A stretch of 64,000 nucleotides of DNA, from positions 1-64,000 of the forward strand of contig JAYOLL010000013.1 of NCBI GenBank assembly GCA_038120295.1, read 5' to 3'. The translations under genes and the position numbers were made by a program. This document shows, in pieces, positions 41,922-50,693 of this stretch. Below the pieces are notes generated by a model. That model ran no database searches. It was not told the DNA's origin and saw only the letters and a program-made list of their open reading frames with translations. How positions within the stretch are numbered: position 1 is the first letter of the stretch; each line of letters opens with the position of its first letter. Origin of the DNA: JAYOEY01 sp038120295. Its GTDB lineage: Bacteria > Pseudomonadota > Alphaproteobacteria > MPNO01 > UBA2964.

Positions 41922-41993
41922 CCGGCCCACTCCCCCTCCCGAGGCACCCAACGCGAGTATCCTGGTGGGTGGCCGGGTGGGGGAGTGGGCCGG
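41922..41993 (+). repeat. interspersed palindromic repeat, copy 2
   Basis: The arms CCGGCCCACTCCCCCTCCC (from 41922) and GGGTGGGGGAGTGGGCCGG (to 41993) flank a loop containing GCGAGTATCCTGG. The loop has the same orientation as copy 3 and the opposite one to copy 1. The left arm is less perfect than in copies 1 and 3. It lies just upstream of the HCHL gene. Confidence 0.85.
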
Positions 41994-42026
41994 GGCAGCA
42001 TCAACTATCAGACAAGGGAGGCCAGA

Positions 42027-42941
42027 ATGGCACGGGCACCAGCAAAGAAAGCAGCAAAGAAAACCGCGAAGAAAGCAGCAGCGAAGCGCGCGCCGCGCAG
42101 GGCCGCGCCGAAGGACCCGGTGTTCGAGACCTGCAAGATCGAGCGTCAGGGCGGCATCACCTTCCTGATCATGAACCGCCCCGAGAAGCGCAACGCGATG
42201 AGCCCGCAGCTCCACATGGATATGAGCGACGCGCTCGACTATCTCGCCATCGATCCGGTGACCGAAGTACTGGTCCTGACCGGCGCCGGCAAGGCGTTCA
42301 GCGCCGGCCAGGACATCCGGCTGTATTTCCGCGGCACCAATGACGATCCGGCGGCGCGGCACAAGGCGCGGATGGCGTCGAACCAGTGGCGCTGGCAGAA
42401 GCTGTCGCGGTTCCCGAAGCCGACCATCGCGATGGTCAACGGGTTCTGCTTCGGCGGCGCATTTACCCAGGTCAGCGCCTGCGATTTCGCCATCGCGGCC
42501 AACGACGCCACATTCGGCCTGTCGGAGGTCAACTGGGGCATCCTGCCCGGCGGCATTGTGAGCTGGAACGTCACCCAGGTGATGAGCCTGCGCAACGCGC
42601 TCTATTACGGCATCACGGGCGAGCCGTTTGATGGCAAGCGTGCGGTCGAAATCGGCATGGTCAACAAGTCGGTGCCGAAAGCGAAGCTCAAGGCCGAAAC
42701 CGTCAAGCTGGCGAAACTGCTTCAGCAGAAGAGCCCGGCGGCGGTGCGCTACACCAAGGAAGCGATCCGCGCCGTACGCTTCATGAACGAGCCGGAAGCG
42801 GCCGATTACCTCAACGCCAAGTCGGACGCGCTCAAATGGAACGATCGCGAGGACGGGCGTAACGAAGGCATGCGCCAGTTCCTCGACGAGAAGACCTACC
42901 GGCCCGGTCTCGGCCACTTCAAGCGCAAGAAAGCAGAGTAG
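42027..42941 (+). CDS. p-hydroxycinnamoyl-CoA (feruloyl-CoA) hydratase/lyase with basic N-terminal extension
   Basis: Hydrates feruloyl- or p-coumaroyl-CoA and cleaves the adduct to the aldehyde (vanillin or 4-hydroxybenzaldehyde) and acetyl-CoA. From about residue 32 the 304-residue protein follows the Pseudomonas HCHL closely: LIMNRPEKRNAMSPQL, MVNGFCFGGAF, and ATFGLSEVNWG whose Glu167 aligns with catalytic Glu143. The ending GMRQFLDEKTYRPGL also matches. The first 31 residues are a Lys/Ala/Arg-rich tract (KKAAKKTAKKAAAKRAPRR) like histone H1 or AlgP tails, absent from standard HCHL. It starts at ATG 42027 after GGGAG. It feeds vanillate-type acids to the ring-cleavage genes nearby. Confidence 0.9.
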   Translation: MARAPAKKAAKKTAKKAAAKRAPRRAAPKDPVFETCKIERQGGITFLIMNRPEKRNAMSPQLHMDMSDALDYLAIDPVTEVLVLTGAGKAFSAGQDIRLYFRGTNDDPAARHKARMASNQWRWQKLSRFPKPTIAMVNGFCFGGAFTQVSACDFAIAANDATFGLSEVNWGILPGGIVSWNVTQVMSLRNALYYGITGEPFDGKRAVEIGMVNKSVPKAKLKAETVKLAKLLQQKSPAAVRYTKEAIRAVRFMNEPEAADYLNAKSDALKWNDREDGRNEGMRQFLDEKTYRPGLGHFKRKKAE

Positions 42942-42966
42942 GCATCGAGTAAGGAGAGTAAAACCC

Positions 42967-43500
42967 ATGGCCCGCGTTCCCCTGATCGACGACGTTCAGA
43001 AGCCCGAACTGACCGAGCTGTGCGACAAGCTGCGCGCCGGCCGGATCGGGGAGCTGATCAATGTCTACCGGATATTGCTCAACAGCCCCGAAATGGCCGA
43101 GGCCTGGTACGACTACATGAACGCGGTGCGCTGGGGGAACGGCGTATCCGGGCGGCTGCGCGAGATCGTCATCATCCGCATCGCCTATGTCAACGACGTG
43201 CCCTATGTACTCGGCCAGCACGTCCCCAAGCTGGCCGAGGCCGAGGGCATGACCATGGCGGAATGCGACGCGCTGGCCGACTGGCAGCCGTCCGACCTGT
43301 TCTCCGACGCCGAACGCGCCGCGCTGGCCTATGCCGATGCCATGACGAAACAGGTCAAGGTGCCGGACGAGATCTACGACCCGCTGCGCGAGCATTACGA
43401 CGACAAGACCATCGTCGAGCTGTCGATCATCGTCGGCGCCTACAACATGCATAACCGGGTGTTCACGGCTCTCAGGATCGATCCTGAACCGGGTACCTGA
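42967..43500 (+). CDS. carboxymuconolactone decarboxylase-like (AhpD-fold) protein
   Basis: A 177-residue AhpD/CMD-fold protein: INVYRILLNSPEMAEAW, GRLREIVIIRIAYVNDVPYVLGQH and VELSIIVGAYNMHNRVFTAL are the family's helices. The usual Cys pair of the AhpD redox centre is not evident; VPYVLGQH keeps the His. It lies 25 nt after the HCHL gene with its own ribosome site (AAGGAGAG), so the two are an operon, and the protein may assist in handling hydroxycinnamate products. A related family member is at 29158-29763. Confidence 0.88.
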   Translation: MARVPLIDDVQKPELTELCDKLRAGRIGELINVYRILLNSPEMAEAWYDYMNAVRWGNGVSGRLREIVIIRIAYVNDVPYVLGQHVPKLAEAEGMTMAECDALADWQPSDLFSDAERAALAYADAMTKQVKVPDEIYDPLREHYDDKTIVELSIIVGAYNMHNRVFTALRIDPEPGT

Positions 43501-43520
43501 AGCCGGGCCTGCCCATGAGA

Positions 43521-43548
43521 AAAGGCCGCGGGCGAACCCGCGGCCTTT
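43521..43548. terminator. bidirectional intrinsic terminator
   Basis: AAAGGCCGCGGG/CCCGCGGCCTTT, a 12-bp stem with loop CGAA, flanked by A and T runs so it can work on both strands. It separates the convergent CMD-like and IorB-type genes. Confidence 0.85.
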
Positions 43549-43570
43549 CTTGTTCCAGAGATAATGGATC

Positions 43571-45742
43571 CTAGGCTTTCAGAGCCGCCAGTACGCGTTC
43601 CGGCGTGAACGGCATGTGATAGAGCCGTTTACCGGTCAGCGCGTGGAAGGCGTTGGCGATTGCAGCCGTCAGGAACGGATTGCCGATTTCGCCGAGCCCG
43701 GTGGGCTTCGCGTTGCTTTCGACGAATTCGACGTCGATGCTCTCCGGCGCTTCCGACATGCGCAGCAGCTCGTAATCATGGAAGTTGGACTGTTCCACAG
43801 AGCCGCCCTTCACCGTCGCGCGTTCCTTGAGCACGCTGGATATGCCCCAGATAACGCCGCTCTCAATGTTGCGCCGCGCCATCTCCGGCTGCACTACTGT
43901 GCCGCCATGGATCGCCGCCCACACCTTGTGGACGCGGATCTTGCCGGTGTTGCGGTCGAGCGATATCTCGACCACTCCGGCACCGACCGAGCCGGAGCGT
44001 TCGGAGACCGAGAAACCCAGCGCCCGCCCTGCAGGCCGTTTGCGGCTCCAGTCCGACATTTTCTCGACCATGTCGAACGTCGCCTTCGCCTTGGGTGTCA
44101 GCGCGAGCCGCTGGCGGCGGAACGCGATGGGGTCCTGACCTTCCTTCTCCGCCATCTCGTCGATGAGGCTCTCAATGGCGAACAGGTTGAAGGGATGGGC
44201 CACCGCTCGCCAGTGTTTGAGCCGGATGCCGTGCGACGGGCCGCGCTGGTGGATGTCCTGATTGGGAATCCCGTAATACGAATCCAGCTTGATCCCGCCA
44301 TAGGTCAGGTTGCCGCCGTCGCCGACCACGCAGTGACGCCAGCCCGAGACCTTGCCGTCCTTGTCCAGTGCGGCTTCGAGGCATTGCAGCGTCTGCGGCC
44401 GGAGCATGGCGAAGTTGAGGTCTTCCTCCCGGGTCCAGATCATCTTCACCGGCTTTCCGATCGTACGCGCGACCCGCGCCGCTTCGATCGTATAGTCGGT
44501 AATCGACCGTCGGCCGAAACCGCCGCCCAGATACATCTGGTGATGAATGACCTGGTCCGTTTTGAGGCCCATCGCCCGGGCGATTCCCGCACGGGAAATG
44601 CCGGGGCCCTGCGTACCCTCCCAGACTTCAAGCTGGTCGGCCGAATTGAAACGGGCGACCGCGTTCAGCGGCTCCATCTGGGCGTGATAGGCGTAATCGC
44701 TCCGGAAATCCGCCTTGTAGGTCTTCGCCGCACCGGAGAAAGCGGCATCTGGGTCGCCCTTGCGCTTGACCGTCTTGGTTTTCGCCGACTTGTCTCCGGC
44801 GACTTCCATATAGGTCTTTTCGAGGACTGGCTCCGAATCGTAGCCTTCCGCCTTCGCGCCGCTCTTCCAATTCACCTTGAGCGCGTTACGCGCCGCGATG
44901 ACATGTTCGAACGTATCGGCGACGACAGCGACGCCATTGTCGAGCGCAACGATATCGCTCACGCCCTTGAGCGCCTTGACTTCCGTATCGTTCCAGCTGC
45001 CGGGTTTCGCGCCCTGCACCGGGCCGTGTACGGTCGAGGCATAGACCATGCCCGGCACATGAACGTCGATGGCGTACATGCCGGATCCATCGACCTTCTC
45101 CGGTATGTCGCGCCGCTGGACCGATTTGCCGATCAGCCGGAACTGCGACGGCTTCTTGAGTTCCGCTTTCGTGACGGACGGCATCGTGGCCGGTACCCTG
45201 GCGAAGCCGGCAATCTCGCCATAGGTCATGCGACGTCCCGACGCCTTGTGCACCACGACGCTCGGTTCGGTCGTCAGTTCGGATGCTGGCACGCCCCATT
45301 TCTGCGCGGCAGCCTGCAGCAGGACCTTGCGGACCTGGGCGCCGACGGTGCGCATCTGATTGAAGTAGAGCATCACCGCCCGGCTGCCGACGATCAGCAT
45401 GAAGCTGCGTTTGCCCCGTTTGTAACCGTATGTATCGGGTTCGGCGGGCGCCATTTCCAGCGTGACTCTGTCCCAGTCGGCGTCGAGTTCCTCTGCGAGC
45501 GCAATCGGCACACCGGTCATGGAACCCTGACCCATTTCGGCCGCAGGCGTCAGGATGGTTATCAGATTGTCGGGGGTAATGCGCACCCAGGCGCCAACCT
45601 CGTGCGCGGCGCCTTTGGCGGCGGCTTCCGAAATCAGTGACAGGCCTTTCGATCCTAACGCGACCGCGAATGTCAGCCCGCCGGTGCCGGCGAGAAAACC
45701 GCGCCGCGAAACTCGAATTCCTTTTTTCTCGAGAATTGTCAT
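43571..45742 (-). CDS. iorB: molybdenum hydroxylase large subunit (isoquinoline 1-oxidoreductase beta type)
   Basis: A 723-residue molybdopterin cytosine dinucleotide enzyme of the xanthine oxidase family. It has an N-terminal Tat signal, VSRRGFLAGTGG with Arg13-Arg14, which suggests export with its partner. Motifs include EMGQGSMTGVPIALAEEL, the MCD-binding GGGFGRRSITDY region, and a C-terminal GLGEIGNPFLTAAIANA with the catalytic Glu. Family members hydroxylate N-heterocycles or oxidise aldehydes with water as oxygen source. It is encoded 4 nt after the [2Fe-2S] subunit gene. Substrate unknown; aromatic aldehydes from the HCHL reaction are a speculative possibility. Confidence 0.92.
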   Translation of the reverse strand: MTILEKKGIRVSRRGFLAGTGGLTFAVALGSKGLSLISEAAAKGAAHEVGAWVRITPDNLITILTPAAEMGQGSMTGVPIALAEELDADWDRVTLEMAPAEPDTYGYKRGKRSFMLIVGSRAVMLYFNQMRTVGAQVRKVLLQAAAQKWGVPASELTTEPSVVVHKASGRRMTYGEIAGFARVPATMPSVTKAELKKPSQFRLIGKSVQRRDIPEKVDGSGMYAIDVHVPGMVYASTVHGPVQGAKPGSWNDTEVKALKGVSDIVALDNGVAVVADTFEHVIAARNALKVNWKSGAKAEGYDSEPVLEKTYMEVAGDKSAKTKTVKRKGDPDAAFSGAAKTYKADFRSDYAYHAQMEPLNAVARFNSADQLEVWEGTQGPGISRAGIARAMGLKTDQVIHHQMYLGGGFGRRSITDYTIEAARVARTIGKPVKMIWTREEDLNFAMLRPQTLQCLEAALDKDGKVSGWRHCVVGDGGNLTYGGIKLDSYYGIPNQDIHQRGPSHGIRLKHWRAVAHPFNLFAIESLIDEMAEKEGQDPIAFRRQRLALTPKAKATFDMVEKMSDWSRKRPAGRALGFSVSERSGSVGAGVVEISLDRNTGKIRVHKVWAAIHGGTVVQPEMARRNIESGVIWGISSVLKERATVKGGSVEQSNFHDYELLRMSEAPESIDVEFVESNAKPTGLGEIGNPFLTAAIANAFHALTGKRLYHMPFTPERVLAALKA

Positions 45743-45746
45743 CGGA

Positions 45747-46199
45747 TCAGCCCTCCTTCACGGCGCGCTGGATCGCGGCAACGATCCGCGTATAGGTACC
45801 ACAGCGACAGATATTCCCGTCCATATGGCGGACGATCTCGTCGCGCGTCGGGTTTCTGTTGGAGGCGAGCAGTTCGGCGGCCTTCATGATCTGACCCGAC
45901 TGGCAGTAGCCGCACTGGGGCACTTGCTCGGCGATCCAGGCTTTCTGAAGCGCGTGTGACGAGTCCGGGGACAGGCCCTCGATCGTCTTGATCTGCTTGC
46001 CGCCGACCTCGGAAACGGCCGTCTGGCACGAGCGCACCGCCTTGCCGTCCACATGGACCGTGCAGGCGCCGCACAGTCCCGCGCCGCAGCCGTACTTGGT
46101 GCCGGTCATCTTCAAATGTTCGCGGATCACCCACAGAAGGGGCGTATCGGGCTCCGCCTCGACCGAGGCGGGTTTGCCGTTGATCGTAAAGGCAACCAT
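45747..46199 (-). CDS. iorA: molybdenum hydroxylase [2Fe-2S] small subunit
   Basis: A 150-residue subunit carrying two [2Fe-2S] clusters. The plant-type cluster has YGCGAGLCGACTVH with a distal Cys in RSCQTA. The second cluster has CGYCQSGQ and NICRCGTY. It passes electrons from the molybdenum subunit. The start at 46199 follows AAGGGAGG; longer frames reaching 46328 were rejected. It is the first gene of the iorA-iorB pair. No cytochrome subunit is adjacent. Confidence 0.92.
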   Translation of the reverse strand: MVAFTINGKPASVEAEPDTPLLWVIREHLKMTGTKYGCGAGLCGACTVHVDGKAVRSCQTAVSEVGGKQIKTIEGLSPDSSHALQKAWIAEQVPQCGYCQSGQIMKAAELLASNRNPTRDEIVRHMDGNICRCGTYTRIVAAIQRAVKEG

Positions 46200-46465
46200 G
46201 GGACCTCCCTTTGAAAAAGTTTCGGTTATGTCGAAGATCGTGCGGCTTTCCGCATCGTCGGGAAGAAGCGTATGACCGGAAATTTCGCCTGTCATCAGGA
46301 TTCGGCAACCCGGCGCCGGACCGGCCATCTTTCAATCGATTGCGGCAAGATTATTTCCGGAAATTACGCTCAATCGGCGTGGGAAACTTTCCGGTGCTCT
46401 GCCTCGACGCTCTTTCCTTTCCGGGATAAAACAGGGCGAACCGGCCTCAAAAAAGGATGCATCCG

Positions 46466-47575
46466 ATGATCGATTTTTTCTTTCCGACCGAGGGGATGGG
46501 CTCGCAGACGCTGCGGACCGTCGCCGAATCCCAGATGGGCGGCGGCGATGTGTTCGAGATCGCGCGCACGCTTCGCGATGTCGAGCCGGGCGACCATCCG
46601 GCCTGGGAAAAAGCCTGGAAGGACAAGGCGGAAGATACCGAGGCGCGGGCGAAAAAGGCGCTGGCGGCGGGAAAGAACCGCACCGCCATGCAGTATTTTT
46701 ACGCCGCCAATAATTACTGGCGCATGGCCGACGTATTCCTGCGGATCGACCGCAATGACGAAAAGGCGGCCCTGTTCGCCAAGAGCCAGGAAAATTTCCG
46801 GGCCGGCGCGGCGCTGAACGATCCGCCGATCGAAGTCATTGAGGTCAAGTGCGGCGACGAGACCTATGACGGGTATTTCTGCCACCCCCGCAATCCGAAG
46901 ACCGAGAAATGGCCGGCGGTGTTCTTTATCGGCGGCGCCGACGCCTTCGCCGAGGAGATATATTTTTCGGGGCGCGAGATGTGCGAACGTGGCTACGCCA
47001 TGCTGCTCGTCGACACGCCCGGCCGAGGCTCGTCGATGTATCTCAAGAACATCCCGACGCGGCCCGATTACGAGGTGCCCGGCAAGGCGTGCTTCGATTA
47101 CCTGTTCTCGCGGCCCGAGATCGATCCCGACCGGGTCGGGCTGATGGGGATTTCGATGGCCGGCTACTACGCACCGCGTGTCGCCGCCTTCGAGGACCGC
47201 ATCAAGTGCCTGATTTCATGGAGCGGCTGCTATTCGGTACTCGACGATCTGTACCTGTTCTACGAGCACCTGCAGCCGACCTGTCAGCGGCTGCTGGGCG
47301 GGGTCACGCATGAGGAAGCCATTGAAAAGCTGGCCGCTTTCACGATGGAAGGCATCGCCCAGAACATCAAGGTCCCGACCATCATGACTCATGGGTCCGA
47401 TGACCGGCTGATGGATGTCGAAGGGGCGAAGAAGCTGTTCGCGGAAATCGGCGCCGAGGACAAAACGCTGCATATTTTCGACGATCCCAAAGAAGGCGGC
47501 AACGTGCACTGTTCCCACGACTGCTGGGTCCACCAGGTGCCCATGCTGATGGACTGGCTGGAGGATCATCTCTGA
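46466..47575 (+). CDS. alpha/beta-hydrolase (dihydropseudooxynicotine hydrolase/FrsA-like)
   Basis: A 369-residue hydrolase with a helical N-terminal part (about 1-110), then an alpha/beta core. The nucleophile elbow is LMGISMAGYYAPR, preceded by LLVDTPGRGSS. The acid is likely in THGSDDRLMD and the His in NVHCSHDCW. The helical N-terminal region is typical of the group that includes 2,6-dihydropseudooxynicotine hydrolase, a C-C bond hydrolase of nicotine breakdown. The second of two nearby ATGs was chosen because AAGG lies 9 nt before it. The substrate is unproven, but the adjacent N-heterocycle-type hydroxylase is suggestive. Confidence 0.85.
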   Translation: MIDFFFPTEGMGSQTLRTVAESQMGGGDVFEIARTLRDVEPGDHPAWEKAWKDKAEDTEARAKKALAAGKNRTAMQYFYAANNYWRMADVFLRIDRNDEKAALFAKSQENFRAGAALNDPPIEVIEVKCGDETYDGYFCHPRNPKTEKWPAVFFIGGADAFAEEIYFSGREMCERGYAMLLVDTPGRGSSMYLKNIPTRPDYEVPGKACFDYLFSRPEIDPDRVGLMGISMAGYYAPRVAAFEDRIKCLISWSGCYSVLDDLYLFYEHLQPTCQRLLGGVTHEEAIEKLAAFTMEGIAQNIKVPTIMTHGSDDRLMDVEGAKKLFAEIGAEDKTLHIFDDPKEGGNVHCSHDCWVHQVPMLMDWLEDHL

Positions 47576-47717
47576 CGGCAGACAAGGCAATCTCTTGATT
47601 TGCCACAATGCGGTCACGATATCGGCGGCATAATCGATAGTCCGGACGACGCTGAAGGACGCGCCCAAAAGAGACGCGTCTGGGAGTTCAGAGCCGGTCG
47701 AACCGCCGGAGGTCTGG

Positions 47718-50684
47718 TTGTCCGATAACATTGTCGTGCGCCCTAGGAATAGAGGCCGCCGCTGGCTGGTTGCGCTGCTTCTGATCGTTGCCGTCGGTGG
47801 GCTTGCGGTTGCGTTCACGCCGGATGCTATCAGGTCGCTCGCCGTCCGCTATCTTGAGGATAACGGTCGGCGGACGGCCTCAATCGGCGATCTGCGCCTG
47901 AACCCGTTTTCCGGCGTTATCGTTCTCGAAGATGTCTCCGTCACGGGGCGGGGCGCTTCCGGTGGGCATGACGTAAAAATAGGCTGGCTGTTCGCCAGCA
48001 TCGATATCGGCGCATTGCGGGACAGGCGTGTCCTCGTGCGCCGTCTGCGTCTCGAAAACGCAGGGCTCGATGTAATTCGCAAAGGCGAGAAATTCACAGT
48101 GGCCGGATTCGAGACCGGGACCGCTGAGTCGGAAAGCGCAGACTCCGGCGAGAAGTGGCTAGTCGGATTCGAACAGGCAGCATTGCGGAATGTCGACCTT
48201 CGCATTCACGACCCCGACCGCTCTGAAACGGTAAGGATCGCCCGCGCTGACATCGCCTCTCTTCTGCAATGGACGCCGGAACGGCCCGCCACCATGTCGG
48301 TCGCCGCGTCGCTGGCCGGCGGGCGGGCGGAGGTGAGCGGCGCACTCCGTCTTTTCTCGAAAGAAATTGCTTATACCGGCAGAATCGAAATTTCCGGCAT
48401 CGATCTCTCGCGCGCCGCCCGGCTTGCGGCGCCTGCCCGGCCCGCGACCGCAACCGGCAGGCTGCACGCCGGCCTTGCTGTCGACCTGACCGCCGACGAT
48501 ACGCGCGGCCTTGCGGTTGCCCTGAAGGGAAAAATCGAGGCCGACTCGCACGAAATCGTCGATAGCGCGCGACTGTCCGGTATCGTTCTGAACAATCTGG
48601 ACGCCAGCGTGAAGGCGGTTGAAAAGACCGTCACGGTCAGGCTTGCAGTCGACGCGACGGCGAAGGAGGCGGTTCTCCCCACGCAGGGCGGGCGTGTCGC
48701 GCTTGCGGATTTTCGCTGGAACGGTTCAGGCGATGTCACAATTGCCGACGGAGAAGGCGCGCGTTATGCGATTTCGGGTAGCCTGCAACAGGGTTCGGCC
48801 ATGGTTAGCGCCGATGCCGGGACGCGTGTCGAACTGCACGGGGCGGATATCTCGAACGTTACCGCTGAAGGCAGGATCGGCGAAGATGGAACCAGTGATG
48901 CTGACGCGAACGTGACGATCGCGCTGGAACGACTCAGCGTCGTTTCGCCCGAACTGACCCTCTCCGGCGGTCGCACCGCCTGGGACGGAACCGTTTCGAC
49001 CAGATTCGCAAATGACCGTTCGGTGGTGAGTGCTGCAGGCAAGTTCGACTCGGCCGCCATCGCGGCATCGATGGCGGAAGCGGGACTGGAAGCGGCCTAC
49101 AGGTCGCTCGGCTGGTCGGGGTCCGTCAGCGTCGACCTCGCTGCACCCGACGCTTTGAAACACCGCGGCGACCTTACAATCAGCGGAATCCGGATCGACT
49201 CCTTAGATCCCAAAGTTCGTGTGCTTGCTGCAGAGTCGTTCACGGTTAGCGGCATGAATGTCCACGGCGACGGGAAGTGGACAGCCAACCGGATTGCGCT
49301 CGGAGGAATTGAATCGCTCGGCGCCGGACTGCCGGACAAACCCGGCCCGAAGGCGACCCCCACCCGGTCACCGGTAAAGCTCGACGGGATGACCGTGTCG
49401 GAGATCTGGTTCGATGGCGCCTCACGCTTCACCGCCGCGAGCGTCGAGGTCGACGGTTTCGATATTGCGCTCGTGCGCGATCCCGAGGGCCGGTTTCGGC
49501 TTGCCGGATCCCTGCTGGCGCTTCTGGCGAAGCTGGATTCCGGCGAGCCGGCCCAGGCTTCAAGCCTGCCTGCCGTAACTTTCCGACTGGGCGAATGGCG
49601 TCTGTCGAAGAACAGTCGCCTAACGTTCATCGATCGGGCGTCCGAACCGACAGCGCAGATCGTGCTGGACGATCTGTCGCTGAGGATGACGGGTCTCGAC
49701 AGCGCCAAACCTGAAAGTCCCGGCAATATCGAACTGACGTCGAAGATCGGAAAATTCGGCGCGTTCTCAGCCAGGGGCAGTATCCGGCCCTTCGCCGAGC
49801 GGCTGAACCTCCAGGTCGATGGAAAGATCACCGGGTTCGAGCTGCCGGCCATTCGCGGCTATGCCCGTAGTTTTCTCGGTTACGACGTTGTGCGCGGCCG
49901 TCTGGATGCCGATGTCGGCGTTGCGATCCGGGATGGAAAACTCGCCGGCAACAACAGACTGACCGTTGCGCGTCTGAAGGTCGAGCCCGGCAAAACCGAG
50001 AAGGACAAAAAGGCGGCGGCTGCGCTGCCGCTGGAAACCGCGCTGTCGCTGCTGCGCGATTCGAAGGATGTCATTCGGCTGGATTTGCCGGTCAGCGGGG
50101 ATGTCGCCGATCCGAAATTCGATTTCAGCGACGCGGTCAATCAGGCGCTCGCAGGCGCCATGAAGAAGGCTGTGGTTGCGACCCTGTCTCTGACCTTCCC
50201 GCTCGGTGGCGTCATTACGGCTATTTCGGACGCTGGCATGCCGGATCGGCTCGGGCTGAAACCGGTCGGTTTTGCTCCCGGATCGTCGGCCCTGTCGCCC
50301 GAGGCGAGCCGGTTTTTACGGAACATTGCGCAGATGATGAAGGCGCGCCCCGAGGTCAAATTCAATATCTGCGGCGTCGCGACCGCGCGCGACCGCGCCT
50401 CCATGCTGCAGGAACTGACGCCCAAGGCGAAAGCAGCCCGCGCAAAAGCGCTTAAGTCCAATCCGGCTTCAACGGCGCCGCAGGCCGGAAACCCTTCTTC
50501 TGTGGCGCTGCCCGAACTACGCGTTGAGGACGAGAAATTGCTGGCGCTGTCGAAACAGCGCGGCGAGGCCATAAAAGCAGGGCTGGTAAAGGTGCATGGC
50601 ATTGTCGAAAACAGGCTGTTTCTGTGCGCACCGAATATTGCCAAGGAACCGGATGCCGTACCGCGCGCCGATATTACCCTCTAG
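47718..50684 (+). CDS. DUF748/AsmA-like envelope protein
   Basis: A 988-residue protein with one N-terminal membrane anchor (WLVALLLIVAVGGLAVAF) and a very long periplasmic part. That part has repeated AsmA-type beta modules, for example IGDLRLNPFSGVIVLEDVSV near residue 55 and LDGMTVSEIWFDGASRF near 555. The last 200 residues include GLKPVGFAPGSSALSPEA, an OmpA-like segment usual at the end of DUF748 proteins. AsmA/YhdP-like proteins are thought to carry lipids between membranes. The start is TTG at 47718 with GGAGG upstream. It is convergent with the DUF3095 gene with only 9 nt between stops. Confidence 0.8.
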   Translation: MSDNIVVRPRNRGRRWLVALLLIVAVGGLAVAFTPDAIRSLAVRYLEDNGRRTASIGDLRLNPFSGVIVLEDVSVTGRGASGGHDVKIGWLFASIDIGALRDRRVLVRRLRLENAGLDVIRKGEKFTVAGFETGTAESESADSGEKWLVGFEQAALRNVDLRIHDPDRSETVRIARADIASLLQWTPERPATMSVAASLAGGRAEVSGALRLFSKEIAYTGRIEISGIDLSRAARLAAPARPATATGRLHAGLAVDLTADDTRGLAVALKGKIEADSHEIVDSARLSGIVLNNLDASVKAVEKTVTVRLAVDATAKEAVLPTQGGRVALADFRWNGSGDVTIADGEGARYAISGSLQQGSAMVSADAGTRVELHGADISNVTAEGRIGEDGTSDADANVTIALERLSVVSPELTLSGGRTAWDGTVSTRFANDRSVVSAAGKFDSAAIAASMAEAGLEAAYRSLGWSGSVSVDLAAPDALKHRGDLTISGIRIDSLDPKVRVLAAESFTVSGMNVHGDGKWTANRIALGGIESLGAGLPDKPGPKATPTRSPVKLDGMTVSEIWFDGASRFTAASVEVDGFDIALVRDPEGRFRLAGSLLALLAKLDSGEPAQASSLPAVTFRLGEWRLSKNSRLTFIDRASEPTAQIVLDDLSLRMTGLDSAKPESPGNIELTSKIGKFGAFSARGSIRPFAERLNLQVDGKITGFELPAIRGYARSFLGYDVVRGRLDADVGVAIRDGKLAGNNRLTVARLKVEPGKTEKDKKAAAALPLETALSLLRDSKDVIRLDLPVSGDVADPKFDFSDAVNQALAGAMKKAVVATLSLTFPLGGVITAISDAGMPDRLGLKPVGFAPGSSALSPEASRFLRNIAQMMKARPEVKFNICGVATARDRASMLQELTPKAKAARAKALKSNPASTAPQAGNPSSVALPELRVEDEKLLALSKQRGEAIKAGLVKVHGIVENRLFLCAPNIAKEPDAVPRADITL

Positions 50685-50693
50685 CCTGATGGA

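Noticed and set aside
41016..42968. 650-residue minus-strand frame covering the class II aldolase and the HCHL gene region
   Set aside because: Only the part from 41795 down is aldolase-like; the rest is the antisense of a clear HCHL gene. GGAGG before ATG 41795 marks the real start.
43616..45640. 674-residue plus-strand frame antisense to the molybdenum hydroxylase
   Set aside because: Rich in Arg, Asp and His with no family motif; a high-GC shadow of a gene with intact catalytic motifs.
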